Part shown: one piece after another, positions 32,994-42,710 of the stretch
How the letters are laid out: each line of letters begins with the position of its first letter
Position numbering within the stretch: the stretch's first letter is position 1
Assembly: GCA_001247695.2 (NCBI GenBank)
Contig: LGRX02035123.1
Coordinates: forward strand, 1 to 64,000
Source of the DNA: Cymbomonas tetramitiformis
Lineage: Eukaryota; Chlorophyta; Pyramimonadophyceae; Pyramimonadales; Pyramimonadaceae
Direction: 5' to 3'
Length of the DNA stretch: 64,000 nucleotides
Program-made: the position numbers and the translations under genes
The notes under the pieces: model-generated
The model's database searches: none
The model's input: only the letters and a program-made list of their open reading frames with translations
What the model was told of the DNA's origin: nothing

Positions 32994-33546
32994 TTCGTGC
33001 CCAATAACGTTTACCTTCACCACTCAGACACGAGCTACATCGTTTTGTCTCCATATACCTAGCTAGTACTATTTATCTTATACAAAAAATTTCGATGTAA
33101 TCGCCGCAGTCATGATGACCCAAAAGGCTACATCGCGACCGTAAATATTCTGTCAGACTGTATCTGCACCATCAGATTCCGTATTCTGACAGGTGGGTAA
33201 CTCGAAACCGACTAAATGTGCATAATGCCGTTTAATGTGCATGTACGCTTCCGGTCAAAGCTGTGCTAAGGTCAACTTTTCACGGCGGTTCGATCTATCC
33301 GGAGGGTTTCTTCTAGTTCGCAGGATTCCCGCCTGCTAACGAGAGCCCTAGGGTAGGGGTTCCCGCCCGATCGTTTCCGCCTTTCAATTTGGCGCATGAT
33401 GCCTGACATTTGAAAGATTTCCTTCCGCTGAATCTTTCAAACTGAAGGTTTCTTTCCAAAATACTTCAAGTTTCACTCCCGAACGTATCGTTAACATTCC
33501 ACTACGTTGGGTCCCCCGCTTATCGCTCAAGGTTCTCTTTGATCCG

Positions 33547-35839
33547 TTGCGTTACTCGCCTTGTAGTATGGGGCATTCAAAAGTGGATAAGATGTTTAAC
33601 ACATATTCCGAAGGTGTTCGTCAAAAAGGCAGGAAAGTTTCGCTTAAACGAAACTCTTCTGGCTGGTTCGCGCGCAAAGAGACAGCAGATCAATCTGTTG
33701 GTTCTAACGCGTCCTCGACGAATGCACCGGCTACGCAACCCTCTTCGCCAGTTGCATTCGTTCCAAGAAAACCGCGTAGCACCGGCCAACGTTCTATTAC
33801 CGAAACGGAGACTTACCGCACGACGCTTGAGAAGGGTGACCGGAATGTCGCGCCTGCGATGCCTCCCGGAACGGTAAATTTGGACCGCAAACGCCAGCGA
33901 TCTTCGGACATCGCGGACTCCTCATTTTACTCGCGTCACCAACAAATAGTGAAACTTACCGGCGGGGACTTCAACGGACATTGTGTACGACACTTTCAAA
34001 CTTCAAATGGACAGCGCGACCTGAAGGAGATCTTCGCCGTCCTGGAAGAACGACATCCGGGACTCATAAATGAGATACTACACGAGGAGACAGAGCAGTA
34101 TCCGTTAGACAAAAGTGTCGCACTATACAACGATCTCATGCTTTCCTCTCGCGAATATTGTATGCTACGTTTTCACTTGAAAACGTTACCCACCTACGCT
34201 AAGATTCTCGAAAGAATGCAGCTGACCGACGTTGGCCTAGACCTGTTGAAAGACGAAACAAACGGCATCAACACCTGGGTAGTCAAGCAGATTCAGCAAG
34301 ACATTATCATCCCCGAGCTTGAACATTATTTTGCAACTGGTGGCAACCTTTCACACCTCGAGTATAAGGTTATCGGCGATGGATTCACGTACGCAAAGTT
34401 TGATGACACCACTGTGCCCAACGAGCAGGTGGGATTTTATTTATTGGATCCACGGAAAAAGTACAACTCGATTCTACAAGTGAGACCTCTGGCTTTTGCT
34501 TACAATGTCAAAGAGTCCCGCGCCTTATTGGCTTTAATATTGGGACATGTGGGAAAACAGTTGCCACGTGATGGCTGTACGTTGAACGTGCGGGACCCAA
34601 ACACCGGTGACATTCGTGAAGTGAAATTAACTGGATACAAAGGCTCGGACGTGGCCTTCGAAAACATGATGGTACAGTGTGGACGGTACGAGTGCAACGC
34701 ATGGATGTTCTCAATGCTTTGGCAGGTTTGGTCCGAACGCACCGGATCAAAATACGCATCCCGTTTTTGATCCGGCCTCACTAAGGACTCTCAAAAAGAT
34801 GAAAGTCCTCGGGGAGATCAACCAACACTACAATGCAAATATGACCAGTGCGGAGTTGATTGCCCAGAAAGCTGCGGACAGGTTGCCCGAACTTTTCGAG
34901 GCCTCTGGCATGGAGATCCCGAACTGGAATCGGAAACCGAGCACCCTCTGCGCTGAGATAAACATCGCCTGCAAAAACCAACGCGCCCCACCGCTCACAT
35001 TCACTGAGCCAGAGAATAGTGTTATGGAATCATGTCACTGGTTTCTAAATATCAATCGGGGTTGGCGATGCTGCTATTTGCAAAAGCTAGGAGACCAAGT
35101 GGGCCAAGATATCAAGTCAGAGGACGAAGCGTACCTCGGTACTAAACGCCCATTAAAAGGCTGGGATGCAACGGCCTCTGTGAAACTACTTGCCAACCCG
35201 AAGCATACAAATGACCTACTATCTGGACATTTTTTGCAGAAGCAAGTTGCCGTGGTGAACGACAATCTCGCCGTGCTTGGTGCTTTTATGCTCAAGAAAG
35301 AACTCAATGATGATGACGTGAATGCTTTTGAGAAGGCCGCAACCCTCTTAGGCGTAACGTGGAAATGCTTTTCTTCAACGAAGGAGCGATGCGAGGAAGC
35401 CTGCCAGGAACTAGGACTGCCCTTACCCCCTCCCGGGGATACGTTCATCAGCTTTCATCCAGGTTCCTATGAGCACCACACCATCTCCCACGCCGTCCCT
35501 TTCGTTAGAAAACATAAGAGCTTTATCAAATATTCTTCGTGGGGATGCGAGGCACTCAACAAAGTTTGGAAAACCCTGCTTCTGGAATACACGACCAACG
35601 GTGGTGACAGCCAAGAGTTTGATCCTGGGTATGAGGCCATGGTTCGAATGCTTCGAATGACCAACCCGTTATTTCGCCAACATAGCGAACGTTTCGCCGA
35701 GGAGCGCAGAAGGCGCGTGTACCGGTGCGGAAAGTGCAAGGAAGTGAAGGAAGATGGGCACACAAAAATATGCCCACTCAACCCTAAACGTCTCACAGCA
35801 CAAGGGCAACAAGACTATTTGGAGGAATGCCGTGTGTGA
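33547..35839 (+). pseudogene. large transposase-like gene with one frameshift
   Basis: Two overlapping plus-strand frames, 33547-34770 (407 codons) and 34679-35839 (386 codons), appear to be one protein of about 750 residues split by a single-base shift near 34700. There a C-X6-C pair in the first frame meets a C-X2-C pair in the second. The C-terminal half has a segment S-S-W-G-C-E-A-L-N-K-V-W near residue 290 of the second frame, similar in kind to the late Glu region of KDZ-type and related DDE transposases, and ends with a C-X2-C...H-X3-C zinc-binding pattern. Family assignment is weak; a programmed shift cannot be excluded. Confidence 0.45.
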
Positions 35840-36349
35840 ACTAAAGCTAGAGTGAAAAGATGATGTGAACTATTTTTGTATATGTGCATATTTTTTAGTC
35901 GCAAACCTGCAAACCTGTAAATGTTGACCGCGCGTTCTTGTCTTCTCTTGTCTTCACTTGTTCTCATTCGTATTCGACGGTGTCGACCACGTACGCATCA
36001 AAGCAGATCGTGCGACGGGAGTTGAATATTAAAATATATTAAGGCTGCGCTTACGAGCGCAATATAATGACCCACATAATTCTTCTCCGTAAAATATTAT
36101 ACAGAGATACTGCAGAGGCAGAGGGAGCGAGAGAGTGATGAAAGTGATCTCTGTTTCTGAGCGAGCTTAAGTTTCAAGTTCGGCAGTTTGCCAGAGTTCC
36201 CCATAAATTATCTTCATTCACGAAAGCAGTCGGATTAAGAATTTGCTAAATCCAGATCGTTGAAAATAATTTATATCCTGGGTATATTCGAAGCATCTTG
36301 AGTCAGAAGTTGGTGTATTTAGTAGAGTTCATTACACATGAAAATCGCC

Positions 36350-36950
36350 GTACGAGCCGAGTGGTCAAACCGGCCGAAGCGCGGCAATCCCTGAGTATAG
36401 AGGGCGCAAGCCCTAGGCCACCCGAGATTGAGAAACACGGGGACAATTCAGCAAAGGCCGCACAATTTAAAAAAAAACCCGCGCGGCGCTCCCGCCGCGA
36501 AGGGTCGGTTCTGCCGAAAAATCCACGCGATTCCAAATCCCAAGCCCGACCTGCGCAACTGTGCGCTCGTGACACGAGCTCAAGCGTTATGCGTGAACAA
36601 GAAACATGCTAGGGCAGAAGCGCGCCTGAATCTCCTCGCGGCCCAAAGTACCCGGAGATCGGAACTTCAAGAACACCTGAAACCCGGCATCACCAACCCG
36701 CAGCCAAACCGACACGCCGCCCAAAGCGCACGACAAAACATCCAGACCAAAAGAAAGAATCTAGAGCAACGCGTCAACGCAAAACACGTTCTCGTTCGCA
36801 AAAGTAAAAATAATTCCAAAGCATATACGCAAAGGACGCTACTACGCCACGTCAGAGCAGCCGTTCCATCCGAGGACATAACAGACTCAAAGTACATTCG
36901 CAAAGGGGAGGGAGGACCAAGGGCCCCAAGCCACCTCCTCCATTGCTAGG
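36350..36950 (-). repeat. dispersed repeat, inverted copy of 9300-10020
   Basis: Reverse complement of the leader region that follows the left LTR at 8767. Matching landmarks are the GCAAAGGCCGCACAATT block near 36456 and the GCGGCGCTCCCGCCGCGAAG block near 36485. The 5' edge shows a weak tRNA A-box-like GCCGAGTGGTC at 36356, but no B box or tRNA fold. No gene supported, though a stop-poor frame of 173 codons crosses it. Confidence 0.6.
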
Positions 36951-37219
36951 TAGTCGTACCAAACTACGTCGCGGATCAAAGCACTCGGAGAATTCCACCC
37001 CTAGAGCACCTGATTCCCACAACCACGCACCCACCAACACGAAGCAGAAACGCACGACACACTGTTCTAGATTTCAAGAAAGAAACGTCGGGCGAAAGGC
37101 ATTACGCAAGGGGGCTGCAATCAGAACACGCAGAAACAGAAATTTTCAGGAAGCGACCGGCAAAAACGATCCAATTACGATCAAGCGATTCAAAATAAAC
37201 ACGATTTCCTTTTTATCGA

Positions 37220-37841
37220 TTTACATAAGAAAAAAATAACATCCAAGTTCATTTCGACGAAATTTTGATGAATTTATAATTCCAGTTGAAAAAAAAAATG
37301 AAAGCTATTACATTAAAAATGAGACCTCTTTTATCAGACGAATATGTAAAAAATAAATGTTTACAACATTTTATAGGGATATCAAAAAAATATTCCAAAT
37401 AAAGAACAATTTTTTAAGACTTATAGTAAATTATCACAAGATTCATATGTTACGACCATGCCAAGCAAAAATATTGAAATGTTTTATTATAACTTGAGGA
37501 ATTCAAGTATAAACACATAACACTTAACTTCTCAATTGGAAAGTGAATTTGAATTTCCTAAATATAAAAATAAATTGGAAAGAACATACGAATTATTGAT
37601 TGAGTATCCATTCAGAGATAAATTCGAAAGAGAGAGAAATGAAAAACCAAATGAAGCAGGTCTAAAAGAAATGTTAGATAAAGATATTGCAGAATACTTT
37701 GATGTTTCTGAAAACGAATCTGAAGACGAATTTTTCGATTCCCCGAGTAAAACTAATGAAGAAAAAAATAAAGAAAAGAAAACAAGACGTAAAGAAAAAG
37801 CAAAGGAACTTCAAGCTCAAGTTGACAAACTTGACGCATAA
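37220..37841 (+). pseudogene. AT-rich island with decayed ORF
   Basis: Composition drops abruptly to very AT-rich. The frame 37536-37841 (101 codons, lysine/glutamate-rich, ending in a coiled-coil-like K/E tail) is preceded by related-looking coding fragments in other frames from about 37301 (M-K-A-I-T-L-K). This suggests one gene of roughly 180 residues with two or more frameshifts. The composition resembles large DNA viruses or organelle DNA rather than the flanks. No family recognised. Confidence 0.45.
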
Positions 37842-38559
37842 AGGATTTTTTTTATCAATGTAACAAACCCCGGCTTTTCATGGTACCGCGCCGGGTTTGT
37901 CCAGCTGGTGACACATTGTGACACAGGTGTGACGTACGTATGACAGATTATCGTATGTGGCACTGGCGATGCAGACTGCTGATGACAGTTTATGGCAGAC
38001 TGCTGATGACAGTTTATGGCTGGTTTTAGATGTGACACAGAATGCAGAGTACAGCCGATGGTGCATGTGGTAGATGTTTGGATGACGACTGACGACGTGG
38101 GCACGATCGTAGGAGGCGGTGAGATAATGTGACACAGGTGGTGGTCGCGCAGAGGTGAGAGCGCGACGCGCGGACTGAAAATAACAAAGCAACTGGAAAA
38201 GCGCTCACATTCGAAGCACCTTCCCAGGCTTTGGCGGCGCCTTTGCACTCTTCCCGTGCCAAGCTCCTGGTGACGAACTCAGAAAGATTAAGTTCTCACT
38301 TAGTGAAGAGGTTGACTGCAATGTGTGATGTTGTAAATTTTGCAGCCTCCCCAACACAAAAAGCAGGCTGAACCCAAGGCCTCCGAGAGAAGGAACACTG
38401 GAGCATCAAAGCTGTTTCAAAGCCGTGTGCTCATCATCGTCTTAGAGAGGATAGTGCCATACCCTATTCAGAAAGCAGATTTTCAGGTGCAGTGAACTTG
38501 CAACCTTAAGATAACAAATGAGACGAGCTTCGTAGGCAGAAAGGCAGAAGTAGATACAC

Positions 38560-38688
38560 CTTGACGAGGTAAGTCACATCTGCAGGGTCCACATGTATGG
38601 CCTCGACTCCACCCCATTCCTCCTCCGCTCTTCGGACAAGCCGATTATACAGGATCTCATATTGGTCCAGCTTGAGCTCGATAGGACC
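38560..38688 (-). CDS. TCD/TcdA-like tRNA t6A dehydratase, exon after PLV intron
   Basis: A 129-bp exon (43 codons) bounded by TTCTTAG| acceptor at 38689-38690 and |GTGTAT donor at 38559. The translation holds the block Y-E-I-L-Y-N-R-L-V-R-R followed by an acidic segment ending D-V-T-Y-L-V-K, the conserved region C-terminal to the ThiF/E1-like domain in eukaryotic TCD1/TCD2 and related proteins. These enzymes cyclise N6-threonylcarbamoyladenosine in tRNA using ATP. It pairs with the exon at 57398-57517 across an 18.7-kb intron that contains the viral element. Downstream exons probably lie at 38200-38520 but their borders are not clear. Confidence 0.8.
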
Positions 38689-38742
38689 CTAAGAATATCT
38701 CTCACAGTTTGTCAGAGCCGAACTTGCTGATGTCAAGCATGT

Positions 38743-38748
38743 CTCACT
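38743..38748 (+). other. target-site duplication, left (CTCACT)
   Basis: CTCACT directly before the left terminus ACTACAT, repeated at 57280-57285 directly after the right terminus ATGTAGT. The identity extends two more bases outward on the left (GTCTCACT), so 6 bp is the most parsimonious size and 8 bp is possible. Confidence 0.8.
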
Positions 38749-38862
38749 ACTACATAAGAGGCGTGTAGTGGGGGAGTATTCTTATTATATACACTTGTAT
38801 CTCTTAAGTACCTTATGTATTTGCCAGGATTTCCCAGTATTTCGGAACGCCTCTTATGTAGT
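38749..38862 (+). other. terminal hairpin of left TIR
   Basis: Outer arm ACTACATAAGAGGCGT (38749-38764) is perfectly complementary to inner arm ACGCCTCTTATGTAGT (38847-38862), with an 82-bp loop. The right terminus has the same hairpin with a different stem core; see the corresponding entry at 57165-57279. Confidence 0.9.
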
Positions 38863-38937
38863 GAGTACCTACGGTTATCTACGGCAGAATTGCGTAAGTC
38901 GACACAACGACTGGCTACAATCTATGCTATTGCCGCC

Positions 38938-41264
38938 TTACCTACCACCCATGCCCGCCTTGCATTGCTCGCTTCCCAGCTCGCAACCATATATCAATGG
39001 ATTGATTGTTGTATGTGTTCCGATGTGAGGATATATTACTATAGTATTAATCCCCAATTTGGCAGTGTGGACAATGTAATCCAACCACTGATTCTCTTTG
39101 ATAGATGCATTCTGCGACTTGACCAATGATTGCAATATAGCCACTGAATCCTTTGGCATGCAATCACTTCTCCATATATTAATCGCCAGTTGTGCCAACG
39201 TCAGATAGCTAAATGGGTCAAATTTGTTGTCGGTTATCTTCAGAAAACAATCCCTGAAAGCGAAGACTGCACGGCGTAGAATGGTCACGTCATCATGGCA
39301 ATATCGTGCAATCTCTTTTGGATTTTCAAATATAAAACACTTGTATCTCTTTTCATGCCACCATTGGTACAACTTTTGATAAGCCTCAGGTTGCAGTATC
39401 TCTGGATTATAGTACTTGATATCAGGATATAGACCGATGTATTTCTCATTTTCCAACGTGTTGAAGAGATGTGGATAATACCCTTTTGATATTTCGTTTT
39501 CAAAGCCAAACATCTCTGGCAGAGCATGCAATGGACGTGACATGAACATGTATGAATCAATGAACCTCACGTTGGCAATCTTAACACACAATATATCAGC
39601 CCCTGTGTACAATATATCCTTGGGAGGTTTTCTTTGAACGTTAATAACATGCTCTACTATCAATCTGAAGTCGAACTTGGAACCGCAATGGGCAATGTAT
39701 GTATAACCTGAATGCTTCTCTAAACATGTCCATTCAAGAAACTCGTCTATTGACTTGTGAATGACACTTACACCATTATGATATTGACTCTCGCAGTGGT
39801 TGACGACAAGCTTGCCGCTGTCGTTTCGAGTTTCAAAATCGAAACACACAATTAATTCAGGTGACAGTACGGACTTCGGTTTGACCTGTGTCATGTAGCA
39901 TCTGTGTTCATATAGATTACAAACGACCTTACAATTTGGGCATGCTTTGTATCCACACACGTGTTTCTCCTTAGGATTGAACTTGACATTGCACATCTTA
40001 CATTTGTGAAGCTGATTGCACGTCACCAATTCTTTATGCAAATTGTAACATTCTTCGTTCATGAATTTACGATTGCAAATATCACAATGATGCCATTGCT
40101 TGTTTCCTTTTGTCAACCGTACATCCTTGCTGGCAAATATGCATTTTTGAGATTTGCATTGGGTGCAAGATGGACGATAGGTTTTTCCTCTGAAGCAATC
40201 AATACGCGTGATAGGTTCATAATGATTGTCGTGCAACAATATATGAAAGCTGTCATTATAACTTGAATACTCATTGTGTTCGTTGAAGTACGGCGGGTAA
40301 TACATGATTGGTTCACCGCCAAGTCGTTCAGTGATACCCCACACAAATAAATTTCTGCTGTAATGCCTCTCTAAAACTGGAAAGTCTTCGATATTGATTC
40401 CTTCGTCAGCATCCTTTTTCGCAAACAATTCCAAACGCAATCGAACGGAAACTGATGTTATGTTGCCCTTGTGACCGCTGGCGTCTCGTTTCAGTTGTTT
40501 CCACTTATTCTCGTATTGATTTTTACATACAACATTGTCGCTTAGCATTGTATCTAATTTCCGTTTTCTATCAAGCAGTTCCAAAGATTTGATGCCACAG
40601 TTATTGCGGGATTCAATCTTAATGACACATTGCTTCAGTCGTAATTCTACGGTGTTTTTTGGTGCGGCTAAGCATCGAGACCCCTTGCCTTCTGGTGGTT
40701 TTGAGGAGTAATATTCTACCTCCACATCTTTAGCAACCTCAACCGACTTTTTGCTGCTATCTCCACCCTTAGGACTTTGCAGCATCTCTTCAAACTTCAT
40801 CATCACATCTTGACGGTCGGAACCTTTCACCCATTTGGATGTAGTCCCATCCTCGAAGACCGCTCTCATTGATACTTGCTCAACTCCTTTTGTCTTCTCC
40901 GGTAACCAATAGTTCAGACTGCTACCATCAGGTGCTGCTCTTTGTAAAAACGTTGTGAATGGTACCTTCAACTTCTCAACGTCTGTGCTAAACTTCTTTA
41001 TATGTCTCTTGGAATCTCCAATGCTGTACTTTTGAATCTCATCAAGTCTACTTTGTTCTTTGGCAAGTTTCTTCCCTATCTTGGTCCATTGTCGTCTGGT
41101 AACTTTCTCAACCTTCTCTTTTGATTTCCGATAGTTCTTCTTGTAATCACGTATAGCTTTGGCTCTATCATCACCGGTTAGGTTTCTACTTTGTAAATTT
41201 TCCCAATCGTCGGCTGTAAGCTTATGGCGAGCCTCCGGATTTTTTTTCTTGATTTGGGGGGCAT
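38938..41264 (-). pseudogene. protein-primed DNA polymerase B lacking palm domain
   Basis: Minus strand; frame open from about 41268 to 38938. Residues are numbered from the TTG-initiated 677-codon part (40971). A cysteine/histidine array (about 270-360) of C-X2-C and C2H2-like zinc fingers matches Polinton/Maverick polymerases. Exonuclease motifs follow: Exo I D-F-E at 378-380, Exo II with F-D near 433-434, Exo III Y-C-H-D-D-V near 557-562. The conserved S-X2-A-X3-Q-W-L block before the palm is at 620-630. The polymerase palm and thumb are absent: the gene runs into the terminal inverted repeat at residue ~635 and stops at 38938. The best start, ATG at 41264, is one base out of frame, next to runs of six C and eight A, so a single-base indel or read error there is likely. 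It lies 18 bp after the 41283-41729 gene. Confidence 0.85.
39017..39064. promoter_or_regulatory. 49-bp palindrome P1 (left TIR edge)
   Basis: Starts GTTCCGATGTGAGG and continues through a TACTATAGTA core to TTTGG. The right arm has decayed (GGCA instead of GGAAC). The truncated polymerase gene joins the TIR exactly here. Confidence 0.75.
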
Positions 41265-41282
41265 CTTCCTATACTATACAAA

Positions 41283-41729
41283 TTATATTTTTGTGACGTC
41301 CGCTGCTCGGCGTTTTCTAATCTGCTTTTTCATTCTTTCGCGTTTCTCAATATTAGCTATGGAGTCACGGAATGTCTTTACACCCGTATATTCTGCATTA
41401 GGTCGTTGAAATACTGGGTCACCTGTTATTGTGCCAGTGCTTGTTTGGTCCAAAGGAGCTACCATGATAGGAGCTATCCTACGAGGTGCCTTCGATGGAA
41501 GAGCAGGGTCTTTAATAGGCTGTTGGTAGAGTGGTTGTCCGGTTGGAGTTCCATGGTCTAAAGCTGTTCTATTGGCAGATTTCTTTGTCTTTTTGGCCAC
41601 TGGTCGGCCTCGTAAGCTTTTCAGTCTTTCAGCTTGTGTCATCTTACCGGGCCTCTTTTTAATTCCATGTTCTTCTCTATACTCCTGAGCACATTGCTTC
41701 AATTTTGCAATCCAAGTCTCCTTAGTCAT
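41283..41729 (-). CDS. PLV small basic protein, unknown
   Basis: About 148 residues from the ATG at 41729 (M-T-K-E-T-W); an upstream TTG at 41756 falls inside the P2 palindrome and is not used. The protein is rich in Lys, Arg and Pro with two basic clusters, consistent with a DNA-binding or virion core protein. Charge is the only clue. It reads in the same direction as the polymerase, with an 18-bp gap, and is divergent from the gene at 41850. P2 lies between them and may promote both. Confidence 0.65.
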   Translation of the reverse strand: MTKETWIAKLKQCAQEYREEHGIKKRPGKMTQAERLKSLRGRPVAKKTKKSANRTALDHGTPTGQPLYQQPIKDPALPSKAPRRIAPIMVAPLDQTSTGTITGDPVFQRPNAEYTGVKTFRDSIANIEKRERMKKQIRKRRAADVTKI

Positions 41730-41749
41730 ATAGTATATCTCATATAAAA

Positions 41750-41798
41750 GTTCCAAACTGAGGATTAATATTAGTATATCATATCCTTACTTTAGAAC
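41750..41798. promoter_or_regulatory. 49-bp palindrome P2 between divergent genes
   Basis: GTTCCAAACTGAGG on the left and its imperfect complement ending GAAC on the right, with an AT-rich core. It sits between the minus-strand gene starting at 41729 and the plus-strand gene at 41850, the position expected of a bidirectional promoter. Confidence 0.75.
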
Positions 41799-41849
41799 AC
41801 TAAGTCACATCAAGACATTTATTTTCTTAAGGTATCTTATAGTGACCCA

Positions 41850-42344
41850 ATGCCAGTCAAAGGGCAGAAGATTACCGATAGTGAAACGTTGGAACGTCTC
41901 GCCAAAATGAGAGAGAAAGCTTTAGAGACACGTCGGGCGAAGGCAAAAGTCAAATCTGATTTGAAAATGGCGGAACAACTTAAGGAAAATGAGAAAGTTG
42001 TGGCAGCTCAGGAAACCATTAAGAAAGCTGCAACTACGATTAAACCGGAACCGCAGCCAGAATCGGACCCTGAACCTGAGGTTGAACACGTCGTTGTTAA
42101 AAAACCTAAGGCACCTAAAAAGAAACCCAAGAAGCAGGTAGTAATAGTTGAATCTGATAGTTCTGAATCAGAAGAAGAACCAGAGGTCATTGTTAGGAAG
42201 TCCACACGGCGTAAGCAAAGCCGAGTTGCATCGGACCCGGGGACAATCGAAGATTGTTCCTTTTCACCTCCACCTCGTAAGAAAGATGCAGAATTACATC
42301 CTCATTACGACAAAGCGTACAACAGTCTATTTCTATCGTTATAG
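41850..42344 (+). CDS. PLV charged protein, unknown
   Basis: 164 residues starting with ATG 50 bp after palindrome P2. N-terminal helical K/E/R-rich segment, then an acidic/Pro stretch (residues ~65-80), a K-K-P-K cluster (~85-100), a serine/glutamate acidic run (~105-120) and a basic patch. This alternation of acidic and basic low-complexity blocks suggests a disordered nucleic-acid-associated protein. The stop is three bases before the ATPase start, so the two are likely co-transcribed. Confidence 0.7.
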   Translation: MPVKGQKITDSETLERLAKMREKALETRRAKAKVKSDLKMAEQLKENEKVVAAQETIKKAATTIKPEPQPESDPEPEVEHVVVKKPKAPKKKPKKQVVIVESDSSESEEEPEVIVRKSTRRKQSRVASDPGTIEDCSFSPPPRKKDAELHPHYDKAYNSLFLSL

Positions 42345-42347
42345 TAT

Positions 42348-42710
42348 ATGCAGTTTCAAAGACTGAAAGATAAATCATATGATATTCAAGTGCCAAAGAG
42401 TTCAGCGTTTCCAATTGACACACCCGATGATTTTATTCAATTGCACGGGGTCATATTAGCGTGTGCAAAGCGTGGCACGGGAAAATCATGTAGTCTTACA
42501 CACCTACTTCGATTGATGAAACAGAACAATGCTTTAGACAGACTTATTCTTGTATCACCAACTTATCACAACAATATGCATTACTATAATGACCTGCCAC
42601 TCGATCAGTCAGATGTATTAGAGCCTACTGTCGATGTTCCAAATCAGATTGAAGGCATTCTTGATACCGAAGCTCAAGAGTACGATGAATATCAAGAGAA
42701 AATGGAACGG
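42348..42710 (+). pseudogene. packaging ATPase, N-terminal part (interrupted)
   Basis: First 121 codons of an FtsK/HerA-type (poxvirus A32-like) DNA-packaging ATPase, the enzyme that pumps the genome into the capsid. The Walker A motif G-T-G-K-S is at residues 43-47 inside A-C-A-K-R-G-T-G-K-S. The gene is cut after ATGGAACGG by a foldback transposon at 42711-44373 and resumes at 44385. The open frame continues about ten codons into the transposon before a stop. Confidence 0.88.
42700..42710 (+). other. 11-bp target duplication, left
   Basis: AAATGGAACGG, repeated at 44374-44384 on the far side of the inserted element. Removing one copy with the element keeps the ATPase in frame. Confidence 0.7.

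Larger units (their letters stand above)
38749..39064 (+). repeat. left terminal inverted repeat of the PLV
   Basis: About 316 bp matching the reverse complement of 56971-57279 at roughly 80% by eye, from ACTACAT to the ATTAATCC...TTTGG palindrome at the inner edge. The outermost 114 bp can fold into a hairpin with 16-bp arms (38749-38764 and 38847-38862). The 3' end of the truncated polymerase frame lies inside it. Confidence 0.92.

Noticed and set aside
36351..36440. tRNA gene
   Set aside because: An A-box-like GCCGAGTGGTC is present but no B box, acceptor stem or cloverleaf could be drawn.
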